DNA of 64,000 bases. It comes from Amycolatopsis keratiniphila subsp. keratiniphila (GTDB lineage: Bacteria; Actinomycetota; Actinomycetes; Mycobacteriales; Pseudonocardiaceae). The stretch lies in NCBI RefSeq assembly GCF_001620365.2, contig NZ_LQMT02000010.1:150142-214141 (forward strand), in the 5' to 3' direction. The notes under the pieces were generated by a model, which was given only the letters and a program-made list of their open reading frames with translations, was not told where the DNA came from and did not search any database. The position numbers and the translations under genes are program-made. Shown piece by piece: positions 45,228 through 53,786 of the stretch. The first letter of the stretch is position 1. Every line of letters begins with the position of its first letter.

Positions 45228-46556
45228 TCAGCAATCACCCCGGGTCAGCAGAACGCCTGCCGGGTCTTCACCGGTGATCTCCTCGCCCCGCAACCACGTG
45301 CTCCGGACGACACCGGCCAGCGGCCGTCCGTGGTAGGCGCTGACCGGGTTGCGGTGCTTCAATTTCGCGACGTCGACGACGAAAGCCTCGTCGGGTGCGA
45401 ACACGCTGAAGTCGGCGTCGTAGCCCGGCGCGAGATGCCCCTTGCGGCGCATCCCCGCCTGCGCGGCCGGATGTTCGGCCATCCAGCGGACGACGTCGGT
45501 GAGGGCGAAGCCGCGCTGCCGCGCCTGGGTCCAGACGGCGGGCAGGCCCAGTTGCAGACCGGCGATCCCGCCCCAGGCGAGCCCGAAATCGCCGCTGTCG
45601 AAGCGTTTCAGCTCGGGGGTGCACGGCGAATGGTCGGTCACCACGCAGTCGATGACGCCATCCGCGAGGCCCTTCCACAGCAGCTCGCGGTTCCCGGCCT
45701 CGCGGATCGGCGGGCAGCATTTGAACTGCGTGGCGCCGTCGCCGATCTCCTCCGCGGTGAAGCTCAGGTAGTGCGGGCAGGTCTCGGCGGTCAGCCGGAC
45801 GCCGTCGCGCCGCGCGCTCTCGACCATCGGCAACGCGTCCGAAGAGGACAGATGCAGGATGTGCGCGCGGACGCCGGTCTTCCTCGCCAGCTCGATGACC
45901 TGCGCGATCGCCACGTTCTCCGCGCCGCGCGGCCGCGAGTGCAGGAAGTCTTCGTATTTCTCGCCGTGCGGGTCGGGCGCGTGATCGATCGCGTCGGAGT
46001 CCTCCGCGTGCACGATGATCATGCCGTCGAAGGTCCGCAGTTCGGTCATCGCCTCTTCGAGCCCGCGCGCGTCCAGCGGCGGGAACTCATCGACGCCGGA
46101 ATGCAGCAGGAAGGATTTGAAGCCGAAGACGCCTGCCTCGTGCAAACCGCGCAGATCCGCGAGGTTGCCGGGGATCGCGCCGCCCCAGAACCCGACGTCG
46201 ACGTGCACCTTGCCCTCGGCGGTCTTGCGCTTCACCTCCAGCGACGCGACGTCGACCGTCGGCGGCAGGCTGTTCAGCGGCATGTCCACGATCGTGGTGA
46301 CGCCGCCCGCCGCGGCCGCGCGGGTCGCCGAGGCGAACCCCTCCCATTCGGTGCGGCCCGGGTCGTTGACGTGCACGTGCGTATCGACGAGCCCCGGCAG
46401 CAGGACGACGTCCTCGCCGAGTTCGAGTACCCGATCGCCGTCCAGATCGGCTCCGGCGGGTTCCACCGCGACGATGCGGCCGCCGTCGACGCCGATGGTC
46501 GCGGGTACCTCTCCGGCGGCCGTCACGGCTCGGGCGGCTTTGATCACCAAGTCCAT
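45228..46556 (-). CDS. allB: Allantoinase
   Basis: The 442-aa dihydroorotase-like amidohydrolase opens allantoin to allantoate. Metal ligands are in [17 protein letters not shown] (about 57-73), the carboxylated lysine is probably in [12 protein letters not shown], and later ligands in [20 protein letters not shown] and [10 protein letters not shown]. First gene of the minus-strand allB-alc pair. A palindromic operator candidate lies 16 bp upstream of its start. Confidence 0.93.
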   Translation of the reverse strand: MDLVIKAARAVTAAGEVPATIGVDGGRIVAVEPAGADLDGDRVLELGEDVVLLPGLVDTHVHVNDPGRTEWEGFASATRAAAAGGVTTIVDMPLNSLPPTVDVASLEVKRKTAEGKVHVDVGFWGGAIPGNLADLRGLHEAGVFGFKSFLLHSGVDEFPPLDARGLEEAMTELRTFDGMIIVHAEDSDAIDHAPDPHGEKYEDFLHSRPRGAENVAIAQVIELARKTGVRAHILHLSSSDALPMVESARRDGVRLTAETCPHYLSFTAEEIGDGATQFKCCPPIREAGNRELLWKGLADGVIDCVVTDHSPCTPELKRFDSGDFGLAWGGIAGLQLGLPAVWTQARQRGFALTDVVRWMAEHPAAQAGMRRKGHLAPGYDADFSVFAPDEAFVVDVAKLKHRNPVSAYHGRPLAGVVRSTWLRGEEITGEDPAGVLLTRGDC

Positions 46557-46571
46557 CTAAAAGCCTCCAAC

Positions 46572-46586
46572 TTCCACTGAGTGGAA
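46572..46586. promoter_or_regulatory. Operator candidate between allB and the HTH gene
   Basis: TTCCACTGAGTGGAA is a perfect inverted repeat (6 + 3 + 6) in the 105-bp gap between divergent allB and the HTH gene. I recall a similar TTCCAC-type palindrome for the allantoin repressor AllR of Streptomyces, not checked. Position suggests control of allB-alc. Confidence 0.55.
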
Positions 46587-46661
46587 TCGAGGTTTCGCAC
46601 TCCGACATTAACTCCGGTCATCCTGCTCGTCAACGAGCCCAAGCGGCGCTACCTTCGCTTC

Positions 46662-47138
46662 GTGCAGTTAGAAGCCGAGTTCACCAGCGAACCGTTCCAC
46701 GGCGAGGGGCCACCACCCGAGCACGCCGTCAAAGCCCGCGACACCGCGGAAGGCGCGGGTCTGTCCGCCGACTTCGGCCCGCTAGGCACCCTCGTCCGCG
46801 GCGACGCCGACGCCCTCCTCGACGCGCTTCCCGCCATCGCCAGGGCGGCGCTGGACGGCGGCGCGACGCGCGTGACCCTCCAGCTCCGGCAGGTCGGCGA
46901 CGACACGAGCGAGCCTGCCGTCGAACTGCACAGCGCGCTGGCCCGCCTCATCGGCGACGTCGAACGCGAACTCGGCGGGAAACTCGACACCCTCGACCGC
47001 GCCGCCAAGCAGCGCGCGGTGCGACTGCTCAAGGAACGCGGCGCGTTCGGCCTCCGCAAGTCGGTGTCGACCGTCGCCGAGGCACTGGGGGTCACGAGGT
47101 TCACGGTCTACAACTACCTCAACCGCGACCAAGACTGA
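46662..47138 (+). CDS. HTH regulator of the purine-degradation cluster
   Basis: The 158-aa protein starts at the GTG at 46662 (VQLEAEFTSEPFHGEG). The N-terminal part (about 1-95) is a ferredoxin-like thiamine/metal-binding-type fold with GGATRVTLQLRQV. The C-terminal 60 residues hold a helix-turn-helix (GLRKSVSTVAEALGVTRFTVYNYLNRD). Such proteins are commonly linked to uricase genes in actinomycetes. Its ligand is unknown, urate or allantoin being natural guesses. Divergent from allB and upstream of uraD-uraH-uox. Confidence 0.75.
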   Translation: MQLEAEFTSEPFHGEGPPPEHAVKARDTAEGAGLSADFGPLGTLVRGDADALLDALPAIARAALDGGATRVTLQLRQVGDDTSEPAVELHSALARLIGDVERELGGKLDTLDRAAKQRAVRLLKERGAFGLRKSVSTVAEALGVTRFTVYNYLNRDQD

Positions 47139-47147
47139 AGAGTCGTT

Positions 47148-47162
47148 TCAACAAAATGTTGA
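47148..47162. promoter_or_regulatory. Palindrome ahead of uraD
   Basis: TCAACAAAATGTTGA (6 + 3 + 6, perfect) lies 34 bp before the uraD start and overlaps a possible -35 (TTGACG at 47159-47164). Repressor binding here could block transcription of uraD-uraH-uox. Confidence 0.5.
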
Positions 47163-47196
47163 CGACGGCGGAAGCGTCGCCGTACCGTCAGTTCCC

Positions 47197-47688
47197 GTGC
47201 CGCTCACCATTCGAGAGTTCAACCAGGCTCCCGCACAGGACGTCCGGCCGGCGCTGACCGCCTGCCTCGACGTCCCGCGCTGGGTGGAAACCCTGCTGGC
47301 CAGGCGTCCGTACGCCGATCTCGCCGCGCTGCTCGCCGCGTCCGAAACGCTCACCCCGTTGCGCCCCGAAGAGGTCCGGCGCGCCATGGCGGCCCATCCC
47401 CGGATCGGGGAGAAAGCCGGCGGCCAGAGCACCGAAGCGGGCTGGTCGCGCTCCGAACAGTCCGGTGTGGACGGTGCCGCGGCACGCGAGTTCGCCGCGG
47501 CCAACGCCGAGTACGAAGCGACGTTCGGTCATGTCTTCCTGGTCTGCGCGAGCGGCCGGAGCGGCGCCGAGCTGCTGGAGAACCTCCGTTCGAGGCTTTC
47601 GAACGACCCCGAGAAGGAACTCGAAGTGGCCGGTCAAGAGCTGGCCAAGATCGCCGCGCTGCGGCTGGAGAAGGCGGTGACGGCATGA
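47197..47688 (+). CDS. uraD: OHCU decarboxylase
   Basis: The 163-aa protein starts with GTG at 47197. 2-oxo-4-hydroxy-4-carboxy-5-ureidoimidazoline decarboxylase gives S-allantoin from the product of UraH. Conserved: the AHPRIGEK motif (about 66-73), SRSEQSGV and FGHVFLVCASGRSG. It heads a uraD-uraH-uox operon; its stop overlaps the uraH ATG (ATGA). Confidence 0.93.
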   Translation: MPLTIREFNQAPAQDVRPALTACLDVPRWVETLLARRPYADLAALLAASETLTPLRPEEVRRAMAAHPRIGEKAGGQSTEAGWSRSEQSGVDGAAAREFAAANAEYEATFGHVFLVCASGRSGAELLENLRSRLSNDPEKELEVAGQELAKIAALRLEKAVTA

Positions 47689-48002
47689 GCCTCGTGACCA
47701 CGCACATCCTCGACACCGCCGCGGGACGCCCCGCCGCGGACGTCGGCGTCCGGCTCGAAACCGGCGCGGGTGATCCCGTCGCCGAAGGCCGGACCGACGC
47801 CGACGGCCGCATCCGCGACCTCGGCCCGGACACCCTGGAACCCGGGGTGTACCGGCTGATCTTCGACACCGGCGCCTACCTCGGGCCGGACTCCTTCTTC
47901 CCCGAAGTCACCTTGACCTTCCGCATCGCCGACGGGACCGAGCACCACCACGTGCCGTTGCTGCTGAGCCCGTTCGCCTATTCCACCTATCGAGGGAGCT
48001 GA
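47685..48002 (+). CDS. uraH: 5-hydroxyisourate hydrolase
   Basis: The 105-aa transthyretin-like protein has N-terminal SLVTTHILDTAAGRPA with the catalytic His and the C-terminal signature YSTYRGS. It hydrolyses 5-hydroxyisourate to OHCU. It is coupled to uraD (ATGA) and lies 6 bp before uricase. Confidence 0.95.
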   Translation: MSLVTTHILDTAAGRPAADVGVRLETGAGDPVAEGRTDADGRIRDLGPDTLEPGVYRLIFDTGAYLGPDSFFPEVTLTFRIADGTEHHHVPLLLSPFAYSTYRGS

Positions 48003-48008
48003 TCGCCC

Positions 48009-48887
48009 GTGGCCATCACCCTGGGCCCCAACCAGTACGGCAAGGCCGAAGTCCGGCTCGTCACCGTTCAGCGCGAAGGCACCGTCCACCACCTCAAGGA
48101 CCTCACCGTTTCGACGTCGCTTCGCGGCGACCTAGCGGCGACGCACCTCACCGGCGACAACGCCGACGTCGTCGCGACCGACACGCAGAAGAACACCGTC
48201 TACGCCTTCGCCAAGGAAGCCCCTGTCGGCGAGATCGAGGACTTCGCGCTGCGGCTCGGACGCCACTTCGTGGGCTCGTTCGAGCACATCACCGGCGCCC
48301 GGATCCTCATCGACGAACACGGCTGGAACCGCATCTCGGGCCACGACCACGCGTTCTCCCAAGCGGGCAGCGAAAAGCGGACGACCGCCGTGACCGTCCA
48401 GGGTGACCAGGCCTGGGTGGTGTCCGGTTTGGACGATCTCGTGGTGCTCAAGTCGACCGGCTCGGAGTTCCACGGCTTCCCCCGCGACGAGTACACGACG
48501 CTCGCCGAGACGAACGACCGGATCCTCGCCACCGCCGTGACCGCGCGCTGGCGCTACCAGGGCGACGGGATCGACTGGGCCACGAGCCACGCGGAGGTCC
48601 GGCGGATCATGCTGGAGACCTTCGCGGACAAGCACAGCCTCTCCCTGCAGCAGACGCTGTACGCCATGGGAGAGGCTGTGCTCAAGGAACGCGAAGAAGT
48701 CGCCGAAGTCCGGCTCTCACTGCCGAACAAGCACCACTTCCTGGTGGACCTGTCACCCTTCGGGCTGAAGAACGACAACGAGGTCTTCTACGCCGCCGAC
48801 CGCCCGTACGGCCTGATCGAGGGTGTCGTCCTCCGAGACGACGCCGAGGACGCCGGTCTCGCCTGGCACACCCTCGCCGCCTTCTAG
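48009..48887 (+). CDS. uox: Urate oxidase (uricase)
   Basis: The 292-aa cofactor-free enzyme oxidises urate to 5-hydroxyisourate. Two T-fold repeats are visible. The conserved ATDTQKNTVYAFAKE carries the catalytic Thr and the peroxide-contacting residues, with QTLYAMGEAVL and LPNKHHFLVDL in the second half. GTG start at 48009. The stop is shared, on opposite strands, with the convergent hydrolase (CTAG at 48884-48887). Confidence 0.95.
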   Translation: MAITLGPNQYGKAEVRLVTVQREGTVHHLKDLTVSTSLRGDLAATHLTGDNADVVATDTQKNTVYAFAKEAPVGEIEDFALRLGRHFVGSFEHITGARILIDEHGWNRISGHDHAFSQAGSEKRTTAVTVQGDQAWVVSGLDDLVVLKSTGSEFHGFPRDEYTTLAETNDRILATAVTARWRYQGDGIDWATSHAEVRRIMLETFADKHSLSLQQTLYAMGEAVLKEREEVAEVRLSLPNKHHFLVDLSPFGLKNDNEVFYAADRPYGLIEGVVLRDDAEDAGLAWHTLAAF

Positions 48888-50389
48888 GGCACCGGCAGCG
48901 GCATCCCGGGGACGCTCTGGTCGGTGGGGACCACCCCGTCGACCAGGTAGGCGTCCACGATCTCGTCCAGCTTGGGGTTCCCGTCGGCGTAGAGCCCGTG
49001 GTCACCCTCACCGGTCACGGTCAGCATCCGCGAGTTCGCGAACCCGGCGTGCGCCTTCCTGGCGCCCTCGATCGCCGTGGCCGGGTCGTGCTCGGAGTGC
49101 ACGATCAGCACCGGCGGGACCCCCTTGCCGTCCATCTTCGGCAGCGGACGGGGTTCCTTGTCCCAGAACAGGCAGACCGAGGCGTTCAGCGTGCCGCCAC
49201 CCGCCAGGAGCAGACCGCGGTCCAGGTTCCGCTGCGAAGCGCGGATCAGCGACTCGCGGGTGCCGATGAAACGTCCCTCACCGCAGAGGGTGTTCCAGAA
49301 GGTGGCGTCCTGCGCGTCGGGGTGGTCACCCGCCGCCTCGACGGCGGCCTTGGCCTCGGCCTTCGCCTGCGGGTTCTCCATCGCGCCCCGGACCTTGACC
49401 AGCAGTTCGGCCAGCGCCGGGAAGGTCGCCTTCTTGTAGAGCATGTAGACGATGGCGGTGTCGAGCTCCATCGGCCCCTTCCCGTCCATCGGGTTGCGGG
49501 ACAAGGCATAGCGGACCCGCTCGTAGGTCTGCCGGACCTCTTCGCCGTTGGTGCCGAAGTGGTACTCGGCGTCGTACCGCGCCATCCACGGCAGGAAGTC
49601 CTGCCGCCAGCGCCGTTCGAAACCGACCGGCTGCCGGTCGAACGTCTTCTGCCAGTCCGTGGTGAACTCCGTCGCGGAGTCCAGCACGAACCGCCCGGTC
49701 CGCTGCGGGAACTGCTGCGCGTAATGCGCCCCCAGCCAGGTGCCGCCCGAGTAACCGACCCAGTTGATCTTCTCCCGGCCGAGCAGCGTCCGGAGCAGAT
49801 CGAAATCCCGGATCGTCTGATACGTGGTGATCAGCGGCCCGAGTTCGCCGCCGGCGCTCTGGCAGGACTTCGCCACGTACTCGGCGTTGGCCAGGATCTG
49901 GTTCAGATTGCGCGGGTCACGATCGCGCGGATCCAGCTGCCGGATGAGGTCGGCCGTGCCCCGGCAGGTGACGTTCGTGCTCTTGCCGGTCCCGCGCACG
50001 TCGATGCCGATGATGTCCTGGTGCTCGCGCAGTTTCTCCTGTCCGCGGAAGGTCACCGGGAACCAGCGCCCGGGACCGCCCGGCCCACCCGGGTTGGTGA
50101 GCAGCGAGGCCGTCGAAGTCCCGGTGGACTTCAGCCTGCTGACCGCGATGGTCAGGTCCTGCCGCTCGCCCGCGCGATCCCAGTCGCGAGGAGTGCGGAA
50201 TGTCGCGCATTCGAGCCCGCTGATATCGGTGCCCGGCGGCAACGTGACCAGTTCCTCCACCGCGCAAGGATGCCAATCCAGCTTCTGGTCGGCGTAGTGC
50301 GCCGGGACGCCCGCCGAAGCCGTGCCTGCCCCGGCGAGCAACCCGCCCACGATCACCGGGAGCAACCCGACGGCCAAGAGCCGCTTCAT
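48884..50389 (-). CDS. Secreted TAP-like alpha/beta hydrolase
   Basis: The 501-aa enzyme starts at the ATG at 50389; ten upstream codons are rejected since MKRLLAVGLLPVIVGGLLAG is a clear signal peptide with cleavage after ASA (about 26). The alpha/beta hydrolase fold has nucleophile Ser in WVGYSGGTWLGAHYA, the Asp in VHSEHDPATAIEGA and the His in TGEGDHGLYAD. The C-terminal TAP-like domain is typical of tripeptidyl aminopeptidases in actinomycetes. It probably removes short peptides from secreted proteins. Divergent from the tetR gene. Confidence 0.9.
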   Translation of the reverse strand: MKRLLAVGLLPVIVGGLLAGAGTASAGVPAHYADQKLDWHPCAVEELVTLPPGTDISGLECATFRTPRDWDRAGERQDLTIAVSRLKSTGTSTASLLTNPGGPGGPGRWFPVTFRGQEKLREHQDIIGIDVRGTGKSTNVTCRGTADLIRQLDPRDRDPRNLNQILANAEYVAKSCQSAGGELGPLITTYQTIRDFDLLRTLLGREKINWVGYSGGTWLGAHYAQQFPQRTGRFVLDSATEFTTDWQKTFDRQPVGFERRWRQDFLPWMARYDAEYHFGTNGEEVRQTYERVRYALSRNPMDGKGPMELDTAIVYMLYKKATFPALAELLVKVRGAMENPQAKAEAKAAVEAAGDHPDAQDATFWNTLCGEGRFIGTRESLIRASQRNLDRGLLLAGGGTLNASVCLFWDKEPRPLPKMDGKGVPPVLIVHSEHDPATAIEGARKAHAGFANSRMLTVTGEGDHGLYADGNPKLDEIVDAYLVDGVVPTDQSVPGMPLPVP

Positions 50390-50511
50390 GTTCTTCCCCC
50401 TTCTTCCTTGGATTCCCAACGGCTCCAGACGCTAGGGCCGGGCACACCACGCGAACATCGACCGCAGGTAGCGCCGGAAGGTGAACCAAGGTCGAAGGGG
50501 CCACCGGAACT

Positions 50512-50529
50512 TGATAGAACGCTCTATCA
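50512..50529. promoter_or_regulatory. TetR operator candidate
   Basis: TGATAGA-ACGC-TCTATCA: perfect 7-bp arms around 4 bp, ending on the A of the tetR start codon, in the gap between the divergent hydrolase and tetR. It fits autoregulation by the TetR protein, with a nearly leaderless transcript. Confidence 0.7.
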
Positions 50530-51113
50530 TGGAGGGCGTGACTGGAACGCGGGAACGCATCGTCAACGCCGGCGCCGAGCTGCTCCGGCGCAACGGGTAC
50601 ACCGGCACCGGGGTCAAGCAGATCGTCGAGGCGGCGAACGCGCCCTTCGGCTCGCTGTACCACTTCTTCCCCGGCGGCAAGGAACAGCTCGGAGAGGAGG
50701 TCATCCGCACTTCGGGGATGATGTACCTCGCGCTGTTCGAGATCTTCTTCGCCGACGAGCCGGACCTGATCCACGGTATCGAGGCCTGCTTCGCCAGCGC
50801 CGCCGAGACACTGAAGGCGACCGACTACGCCGACGCGTGCCCCATCGCGACGGTGGCGCTGGAGGTCGCCAGCACCAACGAAAAGCTGCGGATCGCCACC
50901 GCCGACGTGTTCACCGCGTGGATCGAGACCGGGGCCGAGAAGCTGGGCAAGTACGGCCTCGAACCCGAGTCCGCGCGGCGGCTCACGATCGCTTTGGTGA
51001 ACAGCCTCGAAGGGGCGTTCGTGTTGAGCCGTTCACTGCGTGACACGGAAGCGCTCGAGGTGGCGGGGGCGTCGTCCGTGGCCTTCGCGCGAACGCTGCT
51101 CCCCGATGCGTGA
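50529..51113 (+). CDS. TetR-family transcription repressor
   Basis: The 194-aa protein starts at ATG 50529; GTG 50538 is an alternative. The N-terminal TetR HTH (about 8-55; TRERIVNAGAELLRRNGYTGTGVKQIVEAANAPFGSLYHFFPGGKE) is followed by a C-terminal ligand-binding helical domain with CPIATVALEVAS. This is the YxaF/LmrA-like subgroup by the FFPGGKE and CPIATVALE motifs. It lies on a palindromic operator and opposite the TAP hydrolase. Confidence 0.88.
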   Translation: MEGVTGTRERIVNAGAELLRRNGYTGTGVKQIVEAANAPFGSLYHFFPGGKEQLGEEVIRTSGMMYLALFEIFFADEPDLIHGIEACFASAAETLKATDYADACPIATVALEVASTNEKLRIATADVFTAWIETGAEKLGKYGLEPESARRLTIALVNSLEGAFVLSRSLRDTEALEVAGASSVAFARTLLPDA

Positions 51114-51215
51114 AGCACCGACGGCGGGCTTCTGAACACAGGGATTTCCCCGCAACGGACGACGGCTTCCGGCCGACCTAGCCGTCGCCAACACCGGAAT
51201 CCGTTTGGGGAGCCC

Positions 51216-51905
51216 ATGATCATCAGGAAGCTCGTGATCGGCACCATCGCCGTGGCCGCACTGCTCACCGCCGGCGCGGTACCCGCGACCGCCGCCGAGG
51301 TCCAGCCGTCCACCCTCACCACGACCACCAGCAGCACCAAGATCGACGCGGGCCAGACCGTCACGATCTCCGGGAAGCTCACCAAGGCCGACGCCACCCC
51401 GATCGCGGGCGCCGAGGTGGGCATCTCGTTCTGTTTCAACGGCTTCTGCGGTGAGGCCCAGGCCAAGCCGGTCACCGACGCGGCCGGTGCCTACAGCGCC
51501 ACGCTGACCCCGATCCGCACCGGCAACTACCGCGCCGACTTCTTCTCCACCGACCCGGCGATCGCGAACTCGGGCGCCGATACCGCGAAGATCGTCGTGC
51601 TGCACCCGGCGAAGATCACGTCGTTCGCGGCGGGGCGGGACGCGGCCAAGGCGGTGACCGGCTCCGGCACGATCGAGTTCCCCGGCCGGTACACCGCGAA
51701 CCCGATCCCGGTCGAGCTCCAGTACTTCTCGTTCAGCACCTACCGCTGGACCACCGCGGCGACGGTCACCGCCACCTGGAACGGCACCACCTGGGCCTTC
51801 GCGGCTTCGGCCGAACACCGCAAGCCCGGCGCCTGGCGGGCCTTCTACGCGGGCTCGCCCGAGATGTTCCACTCCGCGGTGAGCGATCTCGTCTTCGTGC
51901 TCTGA
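51216..51905 (+). CDS. Secreted Ig-like-domain protein
   Basis: The 229-aa protein has an N-terminal signal peptide (MIIRKLVIGTIAVAALLTAG, cleavage near ATAA at about 28). Then come two beta-rich domains (about 32-120 and 125-229). The first resembles the Ig-like/bacterial Big repeat (TTTTSSTKIDAGQTVTISGKLTKADATPIAGAEVGI). Two cysteines (FCFNGFCGE) may form a disulfide. No enzyme motif. It lies alone after tetR and ends at a strong terminator palindrome. Confidence 0.8.
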   Translation: MIIRKLVIGTIAVAALLTAGAVPATAAEVQPSTLTTTTSSTKIDAGQTVTISGKLTKADATPIAGAEVGISFCFNGFCGEAQAKPVTDAAGAYSATLTPIRTGNYRADFFSTDPAIANSGADTAKIVVLHPAKITSFAAGRDAAKAVTGSGTIEFPGRYTANPIPVELQYFSFSTYRWTTAATVTATWNGTTWAFAASAEHRKPGAWRAFYAGSPEMFHSAVSDLVFVL

Positions 51906-51906
51906 C

Positions 51907-51946
51907 GTTCTGTGAAGGCCTCCCCGCGGGGAGGCCTTCACAGAAC
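51907..51946. terminator. 40-bp perfect palindrome between convergent genes
   Basis: Fully self-complementary from 51907 to 51946, with GTGAAGGCC in the arm. It lies between two convergent stops (51905 and 51949) and should work as a bidirectional terminator; the arm motif recurs at 17046. Confidence 0.75.
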
Positions 51947-51948
51947 CC

Positions 51949-52311
51949 CTAGCGGGACGCGAGATACGCCCGCCAGTCCCCCACCTCGGAGATATCGGTC
52001 AGCTCGGATGAGTCCACATAGGACGCACGCAGGACGGTGGCGAGACAGGCCGCGCCGTCCTCCAGTTCGATGACGCCCAGTTCCAGTTCCGGTGGTTCGG
52101 CGGGGACGAGGTGATCCCGCAGCACCGTGAGCGGCAGGTCGTAGACCTCGCCCACGACCGACGCGGAACCGCCCTCGTGCATCGCCGGGAATCGGTCGCC
52201 CACGGAGTAGTAGTGGTACTTGGGCGCCGAGCGTGCCACACAGCACAGCGGCGCGCCCTGCAACTGTTCGTGCAGCGGTCCGCCGCGCATCCCGCCGCCG
52301 TTGAGGAACAT
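51949..52311 (-). CDS. Gamma-glutamylcyclotransferase-like (allophanate hydrolase C-terminal type)
   Basis: The 120-aa protein starts at ATG 52311 overlapping the permease stop (TGATG). It begins MFLNGGGMRGGPLHEQLQG, the GGCT-fold strand with the Gly-rich loop, and ends in a beta-rich domain. It resembles the C-terminal domain of AtzF-type allophanate hydrolases, which acts on urea-derived N-carboxylates. Here it stands alone with a purine permease, so it may serve purine/urea nitrogen breakdown. No amidase half is seen in the window. Confidence 0.7.
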   Translation of the reverse strand: MFLNGGGMRGGPLHEQLQGAPLCCVARSAPKYHYYSVGDRFPAMHEGGSASVVGEVYDLPLTVLRDHLVPAEPPELELGVIELEDGAACLATVLRASYVDSSELTDISEVGDWRAYLASR

Positions 52312-53753
52312 CAGAACCACGACATGATCCCTTCGATCCCGAAGTACACCCCGAACACCGCGGCCAGGATCCCGAGGATCCAGCCGATCTCGCGGATCTT
52401 GCCCTTGCAGATCTTGATCAGCACGTAGGCGACCAGCCCGGCGCCGATCCCGTTGGTGATCGAGTAGGTGAACGGGATCAGCGCGATGGTCAGGAACACC
52501 GGGATCGCGAAATCCAGGTCCCGCCAAGGGATCCGCGCGCATTGCGCCATCATCATCCCGCCGATGACCACCAGCGCGGGCGCCGCGGCCTGCGCCGGGA
52601 CGATGGCCGCGATCGGCGTCAGGAACAGGGTCGCGGTGAACAACCCGCCGGTGACGATGCTCGCCAGCCCGGTCCGCGCGCCTTCGCCGACGCCTGCCGC
52701 CGATTCGAGGAACACGGTGTTCGGCGCCGATCCGGTGACGCCGCCCGCCAGCGCGCCCGCGCCGTCGACCAGCAGGATCCGGCCCATCCCCTCGACCTTG
52801 CCGTTCTTGACCAGGCCCGCCTCCTCCGAGACCGACGTGATCGTGCCCATCGCGTCGAAGAAGCCGGAAAGCACCAGCGTGAACAGGAAGACGGCCGCGG
52901 TCACCGCGCCCGCCGAGCCGAACCCGCCGAAGAGATCGATGTCGCCCAGCAGGCTGAAGTCGGGATGTGCCACGACCTGGTCGGGCACCTTGGGCTCGAC
53001 CAGGCCCCAGCCTTCGACGTGGAACACGCTGTTGACCAGCACGGCGAGCCCGGTCGCGACCGCGATGCTGATCAGCACCGCACCCGGAACCCCGCGGCTC
53101 ACCAGTACGATCATCAGGAGCAGCCCGAGACAGAAGATCACGATCGGCCAACCTTCGAGGTGGCCGGCGATCCCCATCCGCACCGGCACCGTCGACTGCG
53201 CGGAATCCGGTGTCCTGGTCACGAATCCGGCGCTGACCAGGCCGACCAGCGCGATGTAGAGCCCGATGCCGACGGTGATCGCGACCTTGAGCGCCATCGG
53301 GATCGCGTTGATGATCCGTTCCCGGACCCCGGAAACGGCCATCAACACGATGCAGAAGCCTTCTAGGACAACGAGCCCGAAGGCCTGCGCCCACGTCATG
53401 GCCGGAGCCATCTGGAAGGCGACGACACCGTTCACGCCGAGGCCCGCCGCGAGCGCCAGCGGCGCGTTGCCGACCAGGCCCATCAGGATCGTGGTCACGC
53501 CGGCCGCCAGCGCCGTCGCGGTGGTGATCGCCTCGGTGGTCAGCTTCGCGCCGGTGATGTCGGCCGACGCGCCGAGGATGAGCGGGTTGAGCAGCACGAT
53601 GTAACACATCGCGACGAACGTGGTGATCCCGCCGCGCACCTCGCGGCCGATCGTGCTGCCGCGATGGGAGATCTTGAACCAGCGGTCGAGCCCGGACAGC
53701 CGCCTCGGCTCGGACGAGGGCAGGTGGGGACGCTCAGTACCTAATTGGGTCAT
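52311..53753 (-). CDS. NCS2-family purine permease (AzgA-like)
   Basis: The 480-aa transporter has about 13 or 14 hydrophobic segments. It carries the NCS2/AzgA features GGITTFVAMCYIVLLNPLIL near the N-terminus, GLGVNGVVAFQ, and GTITSVSEEAGLVKNGKVEGMGRILLVDG in the middle. AzgA-type members carry guanine, hypoxanthine or adenine. It precedes the GGCT-like gene and follows a guanine-deaminase-like gene, so it feeds the purine pathway. A palindrome lies just upstream of its start. Confidence 0.88.
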   Translation of the reverse strand: MTQLGTERPHLPSSEPRRLSGLDRWFKISHRGSTIGREVRGGITTFVAMCYIVLLNPLILGASADITGAKLTTEAITTATALAAGVTTILMGLVGNAPLALAAGLGVNGVVAFQMAPAMTWAQAFGLVVLEGFCIVLMAVSGVRERIINAIPMALKVAITVGIGLYIALVGLVSAGFVTRTPDSAQSTVPVRMGIAGHLEGWPIVIFCLGLLLMIVLVSRGVPGAVLISIAVATGLAVLVNSVFHVEGWGLVEPKVPDQVVAHPDFSLLGDIDLFGGFGSAGAVTAAVFLFTLVLSGFFDAMGTITSVSEEAGLVKNGKVEGMGRILLVDGAGALAGGVTGSAPNTVFLESAAGVGEGARTGLASIVTGGLFTATLFLTPIAAIVPAQAAAPALVVIGGMMMAQCARIPWRDLDFAIPVFLTIALIPFTYSITNGIGAGLVAYVLIKICKGKIREIGWILGILAAVFGVYFGIEGIMSWF

Positions 53754-53760
53754 GCCTACT

Positions 53761-53774
53761 CCACAACGTTGTGG
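53761..53774. promoter_or_regulatory. Operator candidate before the purine permease
   Basis: CCACAACGTTGTGG is a perfect 14-bp palindrome, 7 bp upstream of the permease start and 13 bp past the deaminase stop. It probably binds a regulator of the permease gene. Confidence 0.55.
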
Positions 53775-53786
53775 GGCGGGAAGAGA

